64,000 nt of DNA, taken from contig CALQKH020000008.1 of the NCBI GenBank assembly GCA_943331105.2, forward strand, positions 1-64,000, in the 5' to 3' direction. The DNA comes from Akkermansia muciniphila. GTDB taxonomy: Bacteria; Pseudomonadota; Gammaproteobacteria; Burkholderiales; Burkholderiaceae_C. Below, in pieces: positions 20,012 to 28,712 of this stretch. Made by a program: the position numbers and the translations under genes. Each line of letters begins with the position of its first letter. Position 1 is the stretch's first letter. The notes beneath the pieces were generated by a model that saw nothing but the letters and a program-made list of their open reading frames with translations, did no database searches and was not told where the DNA came from.

Positions 20012-20902
20012 TCAGGCGCGGTTGCCTTGTGTCAACCACCACACCAACAACTCGGAGCAATCTTTCCCATCCAATCCGCTGTGCGCAGCGGCTTCAAATT
20101 GCTTCAAAGCGAGTGCGGTCAGTGGCATCTGTCGTTGGACCTCTTGACCCTGATCCAGCATGGCTTGCATGTCTTTGCGCATCGTGGCCACATTGACGGT
20201 GATCTGATCGCTTTTTTTCTCCTCCAAAGTTTTGGCGATCATGGCACCGCGTACCTTGAGCATGTTGGGCCCACCAGAGGAATCGGACAAGATATCGATC
20301 ACACGCTGAGGGTCCAGCCCCAAGGGCTCAACCAAGGACAGTGCCTCGCCCAATGTTTGCCAGTACACCATCAAGGGCAGATTGACGGCCAACTTCATGG
20401 TGGCACCCGAACCATGTGGTCCGACATGCTCCACGCGACGACAAATGACATCCAGTAATGGACGCACGGTCTGCAAGTCATGGTCGGCACCTCCAACAAA
20501 TCCAAGTAGCTTGCCCTCTTTAGCGGGTCCCACACTGCCGCCGACAGGACACTCCAGAAAATGCGCGCCCAGTGCCTGAATCCGGCGGGCCATTTCTTGA
20601 GGTTTGGCTGGACGCACGGTGCTCATGTCAATGAAAGTCTTGTTCGACACATGGCCAGACAACAGACCGGTCTCTGAGCTGTACACATCGTCCAAAGCAG
20701 CCTCGTTGGTCAACAGTGTGATCACCACATCCACCGACTCTGACAAAGACTTGGGCGATTGAGCCCATTGGGCGCCAGCATCCAGCAAGGGCTGCGCCCG
20801 CTCTGCTGTTCGATTCCAGACCGTCAGCTCGTACCCCAAAGAGAGCAACCTCAAGCCAATAGCCGAACCCATTTTTCCAATACCTGCAATACCTATTTTC
20901 AT
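20012..20902 (-). CDS. NAD(P)-dependent beta-hydroxyacid dehydrogenase (3-hydroxyisobutyrate dehydrogenase family)
   Basis: This 296-residue oxidoreductase begins MKIGIAGIGKMGSAIGLRLL, the GxGxxG dinucleotide motif of the family, followed by VWNRTAERA. The substrate block FLECPVGGSVGPAKEGKL and catalytic lysine region SGATMKLAVNLPL are present. Relatives oxidise 3-hydroxyisobutyrate or reduce tartronate semialdehyde or succinic semialdehyde; the substrate is not determined. The start at 20902 has a GGAG ribosome site. It is divergent from pilB. Confidence 0.88.
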   Translation of the reverse strand: MKIGIAGIGKMGSAIGLRLLSLGYELTVWNRTAERAQPLLDAGAQWAQSPKSLSESVDVVITLLTNEAALDDVYSSETGLLSGHVSNKTFIDMSTVRPAKPQEMARRIQALGAHFLECPVGGSVGPAKEGKLLGFVGGADHDLQTVRPLLDVICRRVEHVGPHGSGATMKLAVNLPLMVYWQTLGEALSLVEPLGLDPQRVIDILSDSSGGPNMLKVRGAMIAKTLEEKKSDQITVNVATMRKDMQAMLDQGQEVQRQMPLTALALKQFEAAAHSGLDGKDCSELLVWWLTQGNRA

Positions 20903-21100
20903 TTTTGTCTCCGAGCTGAGATAGAAGCAGTGATTGTGAAGCTGTTTGCCACACCTCAGTGAATGAAAAGTCATGGACCCTGGCCGCGTTGTTGCACTAA
21001 AAAAACACAACATCTGCCAGTCATCAGCCTGTTCGGCATTTACAAACGCCCTGAACACGGCCATGATTTGATATCTTTGGTACTCAATCAAGGAGCCTTC

Positions 21101-22318
21101 ATGGAATCAGCATCAGCACGACCAAAGCCTTCTCCGAGCGCAGAAGATGCCCCTGTGGTGACATACGTACAGCAACTGTTCGAACAGGCTGTATCGCTCA
21201 AGGCCTCGGACCTGCATTTCGAGCCTTATGAGCACCATTACCGGGTGCGGATGCGTGTCGATGGGGAATTGCGTGAGGTGGCCTCGCCGCACATGGCACT
21301 GAAAGATCGGTTGGCTTCCCGCATCAAAGTGATGTCGCGTTTGGACATCGCTGAAAAACGCTTGCCACAAGACGGGCGCATGAAACTGCATTTGGAAGAC
21401 GGTCGGGAGTTGGACTTGCGGGTCAGCACCTTGCCCACCCTTTTTGGTGAAAAACTGGTGGTCAGAGTTTTGGATTCGGCCCAGGCCCAGTTGGACCTCC
21501 AAGGCCTTGGCTATGAGCCTGAAGACCTTGAGCGCTTATTGACTGCAATCCGTGCGCCCCACGGCTTGGTGCTGGTGACCGGCCCTACAGGCTCTGGCAA
21601 AACACAATCCCTGTACGCCTGCCTGAACCTCCTCAACACACCAGAGGTGAACATCGCCACAGTAGAAGACCCGTGCGAAATTCAGCTTGCAGGCATCAAC
21701 CAAGTCAATGTGCAAGACAAGCCGGGCCTGAGTTTTGCCTTGGCTTTGCGGGCATTTCTGAGACAAGACCCTGACATTTTGATGGTAGGCGAAGTGCGGG
21801 ATCTGGAGACGGCCACCATCGCCATCCAAGCGGCACAAACCGGGCATTTGGTGTTATCCACTTTGCACACCAACGACGCTCCGGCTACTTTGGTGCGTTT
21901 GCGCAACATGGGCACCGCCCCCTACAACATCGCCGCCAGCGTGAGATTGGTGACAGCACAACGCTTGGTGCGCTGTCTGTGCCCTCATTGCAAACAAGCC
22001 ACTGCCCTGCCCGCTGCCATTTTGCTCAAAGCCGGTTGGCCAGAAGCCTTGAGCCCCACAGATACAGTGCAGGCTTTTGAGGCAGTTGGCTGCGCACTCT
22101 GCCACAAAGGTTTTTCTGGGAGAACCGGTATTTTTCAGGTCATGCCTGTGAGCGCCGATATGCAAAATTTGGTGTTGCAAGAAGCTGGCATTCAGGAGAT
22201 GGTGCAACAAGCCCGCCGCGAGGGCATCAACAGCTTGCGGGTCGCTGGCTTGCGCAAAGTGCTGCAAGGCATCACCTCGCTGGACGAGGTTTTGGTGGCC
22301 ACCCGAGACGACTCATGA
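21101..22318 (+). CDS. pilB: Type IV pilus assembly ATPase PilB (lacks N-terminal domain)
   Basis: This 405-residue GspE/PilB ATPase powers pilus extension. Walker A GPTGSGKT is at residues 161-168, the Walker B region is DPDILMVGEVRD (223-234), and the zinc tetracysteine is CPHC (294-297) plus CALC (331-334). The ATG at 21101 has a perfect AAGGAG ribosome site. Usual PilB is about 560-580 residues and has an N-terminal MshEN/T2SSE_N region; this one starts almost directly at the N2 domain (YVQQLFEQAVSLKASDLHFE). The frame upstream holds nothing like the missing domain. pilC follows with a 4-bp overlap. Confidence 0.9.
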   Translation: MESASARPKPSPSAEDAPVVTYVQQLFEQAVSLKASDLHFEPYEHHYRVRMRVDGELREVASPHMALKDRLASRIKVMSRLDIAEKRLPQDGRMKLHLEDGRELDLRVSTLPTLFGEKLVVRVLDSAQAQLDLQGLGYEPEDLERLLTAIRAPHGLVLVTGPTGSGKTQSLYACLNLLNTPEVNIATVEDPCEIQLAGINQVNVQDKPGLSFALALRAFLRQDPDILMVGEVRDLETATIAIQAAQTGHLVLSTLHTNDAPATLVRLRNMGTAPYNIAASVRLVTAQRLVRCLCPHCKQATALPAAILLKAGWPEALSPTDTVQAFEAVGCALCHKGFSGRTGIFQVMPVSADMQNLVLQEAGIQEMVQQARREGINSLRVAGLRKVLQGITSLDEVLVATRDDS

Positions 22319-23529
22319 ACGCTGCCAAACCACCTGGATCAAATTCAACTTTTCGATGGTCGGGTCGCGACAAACAGGGTCGCCACCAAAGCGGTACGCT
22401 CCAAGCTTTGCATGCCGACTTGGCCAGAGCTCAAGTGCGCCGACAGGGAATACAAAATGTACAGGTGCAGCGTGTGTGGTGGTCAAGTCCTGACGGGATC
22501 AAAAGCAAAGACTTGGCCACCATGACACGGCAATGGGCGGCGATGCTCAAAGCTGGGGTGCCCGTGGTGCAAGCCTTGGCCATGTTGTGCCGCAGCATGT
22601 CCCACAAAAACTTAGTGCGTGTCATGCAATCCGTTTTGAACGACGTGGCATCCGGTATCGCACTGCACGATGCCCTGGCTCGTCACCCTCGGCACTTCAG
22701 CGGTATCTTTGTGCACATGGTCCAAGCGGGTGAATCAGCAGGCATCTTGGACGAGATCATGGAGCGCCTGTCACAGACCCTCGAAAAAAACGAAGCTCTG
22801 CGCTCCAAAATCAGCTCAGCGCTGATGTACCCCACCGCTGTATTGACGGTGGCCATGGGTATTTTGGGACTGATCTTGGTGTGGGTGGTCCCGGTGTTTG
22901 AGGACGTGTTTCAGTCCCTGGGAGCAGAGTTGCCTTGGTCCACGCGAATGGTCGTTGGCCTGAGCGACTCGCTGATCCAAGCTTGGCCAGTGGTTCTGTT
23001 CGTATTGGCGTTTCCCATCTGGGCGGCCCGACACCCAGGGCTTGCAGCCAAGCGTGTGCGCAAATGGGCCGCACAATGGTTTCTGACTTGGCCAATTCTG
23101 GGGCCACTTTTGACCACGGCCATCGTGGCGCGTTGGTCACAAACCCTCTCGGCCTTGCTGTCAGCCGGCGTACCCTTGGCAGAAGCGTTGGGGTCTACAG
23201 CCCAGGCATGCGATCATCCAGTCTTTGAAAGTGCCACATTGCAATTGCAAAGACGGGTCGTTCAGGGCAGCAGTTTGAGCGAGGCCATGGGGCAAACAGC
23301 ACGCTTTCCGGCGATGATCGTGCAGTTGTGCGCAACAGGCGAGGAAACAGGCGCTTTGGACAGCTTGCTGGGCAAAGCTGGGGGCCTGATGGTTACCGAG
23401 TTGGACGACCAGGTGAATGGTTTGACCAGCTTGCTCGAGCCCCTGATCATCGTGGTACTGGGTGGGTTGATTGGCGCCATTTTGGTGGCCATGTACCTGC
23501 CTATCTTCAATTTAGGACAAGTGTTTTGA
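22315..23529 (+). CDS. pilC: Type IV pilus inner-membrane platform protein PilC
   Basis: This 404-residue GspF-family protein forms the inner-membrane platform on which PilB acts. It has two T2SSF domains (MTRQWAAMLKAGVPVVQALA and ARWSQTLSALLSAGVPLAEA) and three membrane segments, the last at the C-terminus (IIVVLGGLIGAILVAMYLPI). The length is normal, unlike PilB. Its ATG overlaps the pilB stop and pilD follows after 1 bp, so the three are one operon. Confidence 0.95.
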   Translation: MNAAKPPGSNSTFRWSGRDKQGRHQSGTLQALHADLARAQVRRQGIQNVQVQRVWWSSPDGIKSKDLATMTRQWAAMLKAGVPVVQALAMLCRSMSHKNLVRVMQSVLNDVASGIALHDALARHPRHFSGIFVHMVQAGESAGILDEIMERLSQTLEKNEALRSKISSALMYPTAVLTVAMGILGLILVWVVPVFEDVFQSLGAELPWSTRMVVGLSDSLIQAWPVVLFVLAFPIWAARHPGLAAKRVRKWAAQWFLTWPILGPLLTTAIVARWSQTLSALLSAGVPLAEALGSTAQACDHPVFESATLQLQRRVVQGSSLSEAMGQTARFPAMIVQLCATGEETGALDSLLGKAGGLMVTELDDQVNGLTSLLEPLIIVVLGGLIGAILVAMYLPIFNLGQVF

Positions 23530-23530
23530 C

Positions 23531-24349
23531 ATGATCGAAGGCGTTTTGGCACTTGGTTTGGCAGGCTTGCTGGGCCTGATGGTTGGCAGCTTTCTCAATG
23601 TGGTGATTCACCGCCTGCCGCTGATGCTGCAGGCCCGGTGGAACGCCGAAACCACGGCCACATCAATTGAAACGCCCTCTTTCAATTTGGCTGTACCGCG
23701 TTCGCATTGCCCGCAGTGTCAACACGCTCTGCGATGGCATGAAAATATCCCTCTTTTGAGCTTCATTGCCTTGCGCGGGCGATGCGCTCACTGCCGAGCC
23801 CAGATCAGTTGGCGATACCCGGCCATCGAACTGATCACCGCGGGCTTGTTCATCGGTTTGATGGCCAAACACGGCTGGGGCTTTGAGGCCTTGGCTTGGG
23901 CTGGTTTTTCAGCGGCCTTGGTGGCTCTGGCTGCCATCGATGCCGACACCCGCTTGTTGCCCGATGCCATCACGCAACCCTTGGTTTGGGCCGGCTTACT
24001 GGCATCAAGTGTGGGACTCTCAGGGATAGGCTTGAACGAGTCTTTATGGGGCGCTGCAGGTGGCTACTTGTTTTTATGGTCCGTTTTTTGGCTGTTCAAG
24101 GCAATAACAGGCAAAGAGGGCATGGGGCAAGGTGACTTCAAACTGCTGGCAGGTCTAGGGGCTTGGTTGGGCTGGCCAGCGTTGCTGACCTTGGTGCTGA
24201 TGGCATCCCTGACGGGGATTTTGGGCGGCCTGATCCTGAAATGGCGAGGCCGATTGCATGAAAATGGCGAATTGGCTTTTGGGCCCTACCTTGTCTTGGC
24301 AGGCTTGTGGGTCATGGCTTTTGGCACCCTTCCCTGGTTTTTGATCTGA
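23531..24349 (+). CDS. pilD: Prepilin peptidase / N-methyltransferase PilD
   Basis: PilD cleaves the leader of type IV prepilins and methylates the new N-terminus. The 272-residue membrane protein has the four zinc cysteines of the cytoplasmic domain (Cys60, 63, 85, 88 in CPQCQHALRW and CAHCRAQ) and both aspartate motifs (AAIDADTRLLPD and GMGQGDFKLLAG). About seven to eight hydrophobic segments follow. It sits 1 bp after pilC. No pilin gene is in the window. Confidence 0.95.
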   Translation: MIEGVLALGLAGLLGLMVGSFLNVVIHRLPLMLQARWNAETTATSIETPSFNLAVPRSHCPQCQHALRWHENIPLLSFIALRGRCAHCRAQISWRYPAIELITAGLFIGLMAKHGWGFEALAWAGFSAALVALAAIDADTRLLPDAITQPLVWAGLLASSVGLSGIGLNESLWGAAGGYLFLWSVFWLFKAITGKEGMGQGDFKLLAGLGAWLGWPALLTLVLMASLTGILGGLILKWRGRLHENGELAFGPYLVLAGLWVMAFGTLPWFLI

Positions 24350-24362
24350 ATACAGGACCCAC

Positions 24363-24992
24363 ATGACGACTCCTCAACCGACCCGCAGCCCTTGGCGTAT
24401 CGGACTCACAGGCGGTATTGGCAGCGGTAAAAGTACTGTGGCAAATATGTTGGCTACACACGGCGCTGCTGTCATCGACGCGGACTCGATTTCACGCGGC
24501 CTGACGGCACCCGGTGGTGGGGCCATGGCGGCAATTGCCCTGACCTTTGGGCCCCAGATGGTCGATGCCCAAGGCGCCATGGACCGGCAAGCCATGCGCG
24601 CTTTGGTGTTTCAAAACCCCCACGCCAAACAACAGCTGGAGGCCATCATTCATCCCTTGGTCAGCCAGACCACTGCAGAACAAACCCAAGCAGCGGTGCA
24701 AAGTGGTCGGCGCGTGTTGGTGTTTGACGTGCCTTTGTTGGCCGAATCAGGCGAACGCTGGCGCAAACAAGTGGACAGGGTCATTGTGGTGGACTGTGAT
24801 GCCGACACCCAGCGCCAAAGAGTCATGGCTCGAAGTGGCTTGGCCCCCGATGAAATCGACCGCATCATCGCACTGCAAGCCACCCGTCCAAAGCGCCTGG
24901 CTTGCGCCGATGGGGTGATCTTCAATCAGGGTTTGAGCCTGGCTCAATTGCAGACCCAAGTGGCTCAATTGGCTGCTGACTTCGGGCTATGA
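24363..24992 (+). CDS. coaE: Dephospho-CoA kinase
   Basis: CoaE phosphorylates dephospho-CoA in the last step of coenzyme A synthesis. The 209-residue protein has the P-loop GLTGGIGSGKST, then ATHGAAVIDADSISR, and the lid region RVMARSGLAPDEIDRI. It follows pilD closely, the usual order in Burkholderiales, and precedes zapD. Confidence 0.96.
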   Translation: MTTPQPTRSPWRIGLTGGIGSGKSTVANMLATHGAAVIDADSISRGLTAPGGGAMAAIALTFGPQMVDAQGAMDRQAMRALVFQNPHAKQQLEAIIHPLVSQTTAEQTQAAVQSGRRVLVFDVPLLAESGERWRKQVDRVIVVDCDADTQRQRVMARSGLAPDEIDRIIALQATRPKRLACADGVIFNQGLSLAQLQTQVAQLAADFGL

Positions 24993-25014
24993 TGACGACA
25001 CTGGAAAACGCCGC

Positions 25015-25770
25015 GTGATACTGTACGAATACCCTTTCAATGAACGCATCCGCACTTACCTGCGCTTGCAACAACTGTTCAACCGCTTGGGCCAATTGAT
25101 GGCCAGAACGGCTGCGCTGGACCACCACTTTGCACTGACCACTTTGTTCGAAATCATCGAAGTGGCCTCGCGCTCGGAACTCAAGTCCGATGTACTCAGA
25201 GACCTGGAACGCCAAAAACAGTTGTACAACGGCTACCGTGGCAACCCGGCCATTTCTGAAAAGGCCCTGGATGGTCTGATCGCGCAACTCGACGAACACT
25301 TTGAAGCGCTCAACCAAATCAGCGGCAGGATTGGTCAAAGTCTGAATGACAACGACTTTCTGATGGCACTGCGAAGCCGCGCAGTGATCCCAGGCGGTAC
25401 CTGCGAGTTTGACCTGCCCGCCTATTATGCTTGGCAACACCACGATGCGGCCAGCCGCAGCCATGATCTTTCGCAATGGGTCGCACCCTTTGGCCCCTTG
25501 GCGCAGGCGGTCAAATTGCTGTTGCAAATGCTACGGGAATCCGGCTCCAGCCAAAAAGTCATGGCCACGGCTGGTCAGCTGCAACAAAATCTACCGCAAG
25601 GCCGCACGTTTCAATTGCTGCGCCTCAAAATCGATCCGACACTTGGCATCACCCCAGAGATCAGTTGCAACCGCCTGCTGGTGGTGGTCCGCATGCTGCG
25701 CCAGCAAAGCGACGGCAAATTGGTGGCCACCACAGAAGATGTGCCGTTTGAGATGTCTTTGTGCGCATGA
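25015..25770 (+). CDS. zapD: Cell division protein ZapD
   Basis: ZapD (YacF) binds the FtsZ C-terminus and bundles FtsZ filaments at the Z-ring. The 251-residue protein begins ILYEYPFNERIRTYLRLQQL and contains the helical and beta domains of the family. The start is GTG at 25015; the ATGs at 24989 and 24992 are in another frame that ends at the TGA right after this GTG. It lies 22 bp after coaE and overlaps yacG by 4 bp. Confidence 0.94.
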   Translation: MILYEYPFNERIRTYLRLQQLFNRLGQLMARTAALDHHFALTTLFEIIEVASRSELKSDVLRDLERQKQLYNGYRGNPAISEKALDGLIAQLDEHFEALNQISGRIGQSLNDNDFLMALRSRAVIPGGTCEFDLPAYYAWQHHDAASRSHDLSQWVAPFGPLAQAVKLLLQMLRESGSSQKVMATAGQLQQNLPQGRTFQLLRLKIDPTLGITPEISCNRLLVVVRMLRQQSDGKLVATTEDVPFEMSLCA

Positions 25771-25982
25771 GCGATTCGAACCAGCCCCAAGAATTCACGC
25801 CCCGAAAGGTGCGCTGCCCCGCCTGCGCGGGCACCAGCCTTTACAGTCCCCACAACCCCTACCGACCGTTTTGCAGCGCCCGTTGCAAGGGCGTGGACTT
25901 AGGCGCCTGGGCCAGCGAAGAATTCAAACTGCCGGACGACACTCCGCCCGATGAGTCTTTTGGCGATCCACGCTTGCAGTAA
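25767..25982 (+). CDS. yacG: DNA gyrase inhibitor YacG
   Basis: This 71-residue zinc protein binds GyrB and inhibits gyrase DNA binding. The four zinc ligands are in VRCPACAG and FCSARCKGVD, with the conserved DLGAWASEEFKLP after them. Its ATG overlaps the zapD stop (ATGA). This is the end of the pilBCD-coaE-zapD-yacG run; mutT converges from the other side. Confidence 0.94.
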   Translation: MSDSNQPQEFTPRKVRCPACAGTSLYSPHNPYRPFCSARCKGVDLGAWASEEFKLPDDTPPDESFGDPRLQ

Positions 25983-26031
25983 GCCGGGAGCGAAAGGCCT
26001 AGGGCCAATCAGACGCCCCCCTATCGTGCTC

Positions 26032-26514
26032 TTAAACGTGCGTGGCACCAGTGAACTGACGCTCCTCGGCCAGCCAAGCCAACACGGGGATGGTGCCCGG
26101 TAAAACCGGCATGACACTCACTGGCAGAGATTGCCAAGCGTGTGATTGCGCTTCGCGCATCTGCAACTCTCCCTGCCAGTCCCAGACCTTGCAGAAATGC
26201 AAACGCACCAAAGCGTGCGGGTAATCAACCATCTGGGTTTTCCAGACTTGGGCGGCACCGATGGTGATGCCCAGCTCTTCATTCAACTCGCGGCGCAGAG
26301 CTTGCTCGACCGACTCGCCCGCTTCGAGTTTGCCGCCCGGGAACTCCCAGTAGCCCGCATAGACCTTGCCTTCGGGGCGCGAGGTCAGCAAAAAATGGCC
26401 ATCGGCTTGTACCAAAATACCCACCGCTACATCGACCATGTCACGCTCGGCCTGACCAACGCTCAGGCCTTCGCGTGCGCGGTCGCCATCGGCCACCAAC
26501 AGACCTGCGCTCAT
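26032..26514 (-). CDS. mutT: Nudix hydrolase, MutT-like (8-oxo-dGTP diphosphatase)
   Basis: This 160-residue Nudix enzyme has the box GGKLEAGESVEQALRRELNE followed by ELGI, and begins its domain at MVDVAVGILVQADGHFLLTS, closely like MutT. MutT clears oxidised guanine nucleotides. The ATG at 26514 overlaps the stop of the upstream ATPase gene (ATGA), which decides the start. A shorter form from the internal methionine at MVDVAVG would be nearer E. coli MutT length (129 residues). Confidence 0.85.
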   Translation of the reverse strand: MSAGLLVADGDRAREGLSVGQAERDMVDVAVGILVQADGHFLLTSRPEGKVYAGYWEFPGGKLEAGESVEQALRRELNEELGITIGAAQVWKTQMVDYPHALVRLHFCKVWDWQGELQMREAQSHAWQSLPVSVMPVLPGTIPVLAWLAEERQFTGATHV

Positions 26515-27404
26515 GCGTTGTCGGCTTGGCGGCCCATCATGTCGCGCGCAAACTGGTAGGCCACACGGCCGCTGCGCGAGCCGCGCTCCAAGGCCCAAAG
26601 CAGAGCATCAGGGCGGGCAGTCTCGATTTGCGCAGGCGTGGCACCCAGTGCGCTGAGCCATTGCCCGGCAATGGTCAGGTACTCATCTTGGGAGAAGGGG
26701 TAAAAACTGATCCAAAGGCCAAAGCGTTCGGACAGCGAAATTTTTTCTTCCACACCTTCGCCTGGGTGTACTTCGCCGTCTTCGGTGTGCTTGTAGGTGA
26801 GGTTCTCGCTCATGTACTCGGGCAGCAGGTGGCGGCGGTTGCTGGTGGCGTACACCAGCACATTGGGCGTTGAAGCTGCCACGGTGCCATCCAGAATCGA
26901 CTTGAGTGCCTTGTAGCCAGGCTCACCATCTTCAAAGCTCAGGTCATCGCAATAGACCACAAACTTTTCGGGGCGACCCGCCACCACTTCGATGATGTCG
27001 GGCAAGTCGATCAGGTCTTCCTTGTCCACCTCAATCAAGCGCAGGCCCTGAGGTGCATAGGTGTTCAGGCACGCCTTGATGAGTGAGGACTTGCCCGTAC
27101 CGCGGGCACCCGTCAGCAGCACGTTGTTGGCGGGACGGCCGTGCACAAACTGCTCGGTGTTGCGTTGCAGCTTTTCCTTCTGGTCGTCGATTTCTTTCAA
27201 ATCAGCCAGTGTCATGGCTGCCACGTGACGCACCGGCTCCAGCACGCCATGACCCGATGAACGTTTGCGGTAGCGCCAAGCAATGGCCTGCGTCCAATCA
27301 GGCGCCGATAGAGGCTGGGGCAAGACCGTTTCGATGCGGTCGACCAACTGGCTGACTTTGGCCAGCAGCTGGTCCAAAGCTGAAGAAGAAGCAGGTGAAT
27401 TCAT
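26511..27404 (-). CDS. AAA-type ATP-binding protein, DUF815 family
   Basis: This 297-residue protein belongs to the DUF815 ATPase family. It has the Walker A motif GARGTGKSS, Walker B-like [10 protein letters not shown], and the block [20 protein letters not shown] with a sensor-type Asn/Arg. The family is widespread in proteobacteria and its function is not established to my knowledge. It is translationally coupled on both sides: its ATG overlaps the argJ stop, and its stop overlaps the mutT start. Confidence 0.88.
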   Translation of the reverse strand: MNSPASSSALDQLLAKVSQLVDRIETVLPQPLSAPDWTQAIAWRYRKRSSGHGVLEPVRHVAAMTLADLKEIDDQKEKLQRNTEQFVHGRPANNVLLTGARGTGKSSLIKACLNTYAPQGLRLIEVDKEDLIDLPDIIEVVAGRPEKFVVYCDDLSFEDGEPGYKALKSILDGTVAASTPNVLVYATSNRRHLLPEYMSENLTYKHTEDGEVHPGEGVEEKISLSERFGLWISFYPFSQDEYLTIAGQWLSALGATPAQIETARPDALLWALERGSRSGRVAYQFARDMMGRQADNA

Positions 27405-28630
27405 GACCGGTAATCCGCGTTGATGGTGACGTAATCGTGGCTCAGATCGCAGGTCCAGACAGTGTCGGTGGCTCTGCCCCGGCCCAGGCCCACCCGCACG
27501 GTGATCTCGCTGCCTTTCATGACGCGCTGACCGTCTTCTTCGCGGTACTCGGTCCGGCGGCCACCTTGCGAGACCACATGCACATCGTCCAGATGCAACT
27601 CAATCAGGCCCTGGTCCAAGTCTTCAATGCCGGCGTAACCCACTGCCGCCAGAATGCGACCCAGGTTGGGGTCGCTGGCAAAGAAAGCCGTTTTGACCAA
27701 GGGCGAGTGCGCGATGGCATAAGCCACCTTGCGGCATTCTTCGCCCGTACGTCCGCCTTCAACTTGCACCGTGATGAATTTGGTAGCGCCCTCGCCATCG
27801 CGAACGATGGCATGCGCCAACTGGCGGGCCACTTGCACCAAGCCCTTGAGCAACGCTTGGCCATCGGCGCTGTCCAGCGAGGTGATGGGGGTGTGACCCG
27901 CCTTGTGCGTGGCGATCAGCATGAAAGAGTCGTTGGTCGAGGTGTCGCCATCGATGGTGATGCGGTTAAACGAACCATCGGCCAGCTGCTTGGCCAGTGC
28001 GGGCAGCAAGGCCGGATCGATGCAGGCGTCGGTGGCTACAAAGCCCAGCATGGTGGCCATGTTGGGGCGGATCATGCCCGCGCCCTTGCTGATGCCGGTG
28101 ATGCTCACGGTTTGGCCACCCACATGCACCTGCACGCTGGCCGCTTTGGGCACGGTGTCGGTGGTCATGATGCCTTCAGCAGCTTGGCCCCAATGTGCAG
28201 CTTGTGCGTCGGCCATCGCAGCGGGCATACCGGCCACGATGCGGTCTACGGGCAGCGGCTCCATGATCACGCCCGTTGAAAACGGCAGCACTTGCGCAGG
28301 CGTGCATTGCAGCAGACTGGCCATGGCCTCGCAGGTTTGGCGCGCATGGGCCAAGCCCGGTGCGCCCGTGCCCGCATTGGCATTGCCCGTGTTGATGACC
28401 AAGGCACGAACTGTGCTGCCTGCGCTCAAGTGCTCACGGCAAACCTGCACTGGGGCAGCGCAAAAACGGTTGCTTGTGAACACCCCTGCCACGCTGACAC
28501 CTTCGTCCAGCAAAAACACCGTGAGGTCTTTGCGGTTGGCTTTGCGCACACCCGCTTCGGCAATGCCTATGCGCACGCCAGCAATAGGGTTGAGTTGGGC
28601 GGGGTCCAGTGGGGGCAAGTTCACAGGCAT
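27401..28630 (-). CDS. argJ: Bifunctional ornithine acetyltransferase / N-acetylglutamate synthase
   Basis: ArgJ transfers acetyl from N-acetylornithine to glutamate, recycling the acetyl group in arginine synthesis, and can also use acetyl-CoA. The 409-residue precursor self-cleaves at the Ala192-Thr193 bond in [15 protein letters not shown], which is intact. The oxyanion-hole region [15 protein letters not shown] is present. AAGGAT upstream of the ATG is a plausible ribosome site. It lies downstream of secA, behind a terminator, and is coupled to the DUF815 gene. Confidence 0.96.
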   Translation of the reverse strand: MPVNLPPLDPAQLNPIAGVRIGIAEAGVRKANRKDLTVFLLDEGVSVAGVFTSNRFCAAPVQVCREHLSAGSTVRALVINTGNANAGTGAPGLAHARQTCEAMASLLQCTPAQVLPFSTGVIMEPLPVDRIVAGMPAAMADAQAAHWGQAAEGIMTTDTVPKAASVQVHVGGQTVSITGISKGAGMIRPNMATMLGFVATDACIDPALLPALAKQLADGSFNRITIDGDTSTNDSFMLIATHKAGHTPITSLDSADGQALLKGLVQVARQLAHAIVRDGEGATKFITVQVEGGRTGEECRKVAYAIAHSPLVKTAFFASDPNLGRILAAVGYAGIEDLDQGLIELHLDDVHVVSQGGRRTEYREEDGQRVMKGSEITVRVGLGRGRATDTVWTCDLSHDYVTINADYRS

Positions 28631-28673
28631 AAATATCCTTCAGAAAACAATCTAGCATCGAGCAGCAAAAGGA

Positions 28674-28693
28674 CAAAAACGGGCCGGAGCCCG
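28674..28693 (-). terminator. Intrinsic terminator after secA
   Basis: On the minus strand the arms CGGGC and GCCCG close a 4-nt loop and are followed by TTTTTG and more T residues. It separates secA from argJ. Confidence 0.65.
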
Positions 28694-28712
28694 CTTTGTG
28701 AGTCCCCCCAAG

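Noticed and set aside
20963-21100. Possible N-terminal extension of PilB
   Set aside because: The frame is open, but its 46 residues look nothing like PilB N1 or MshEN, and a perfect ribosome site marks 21101 as the start.
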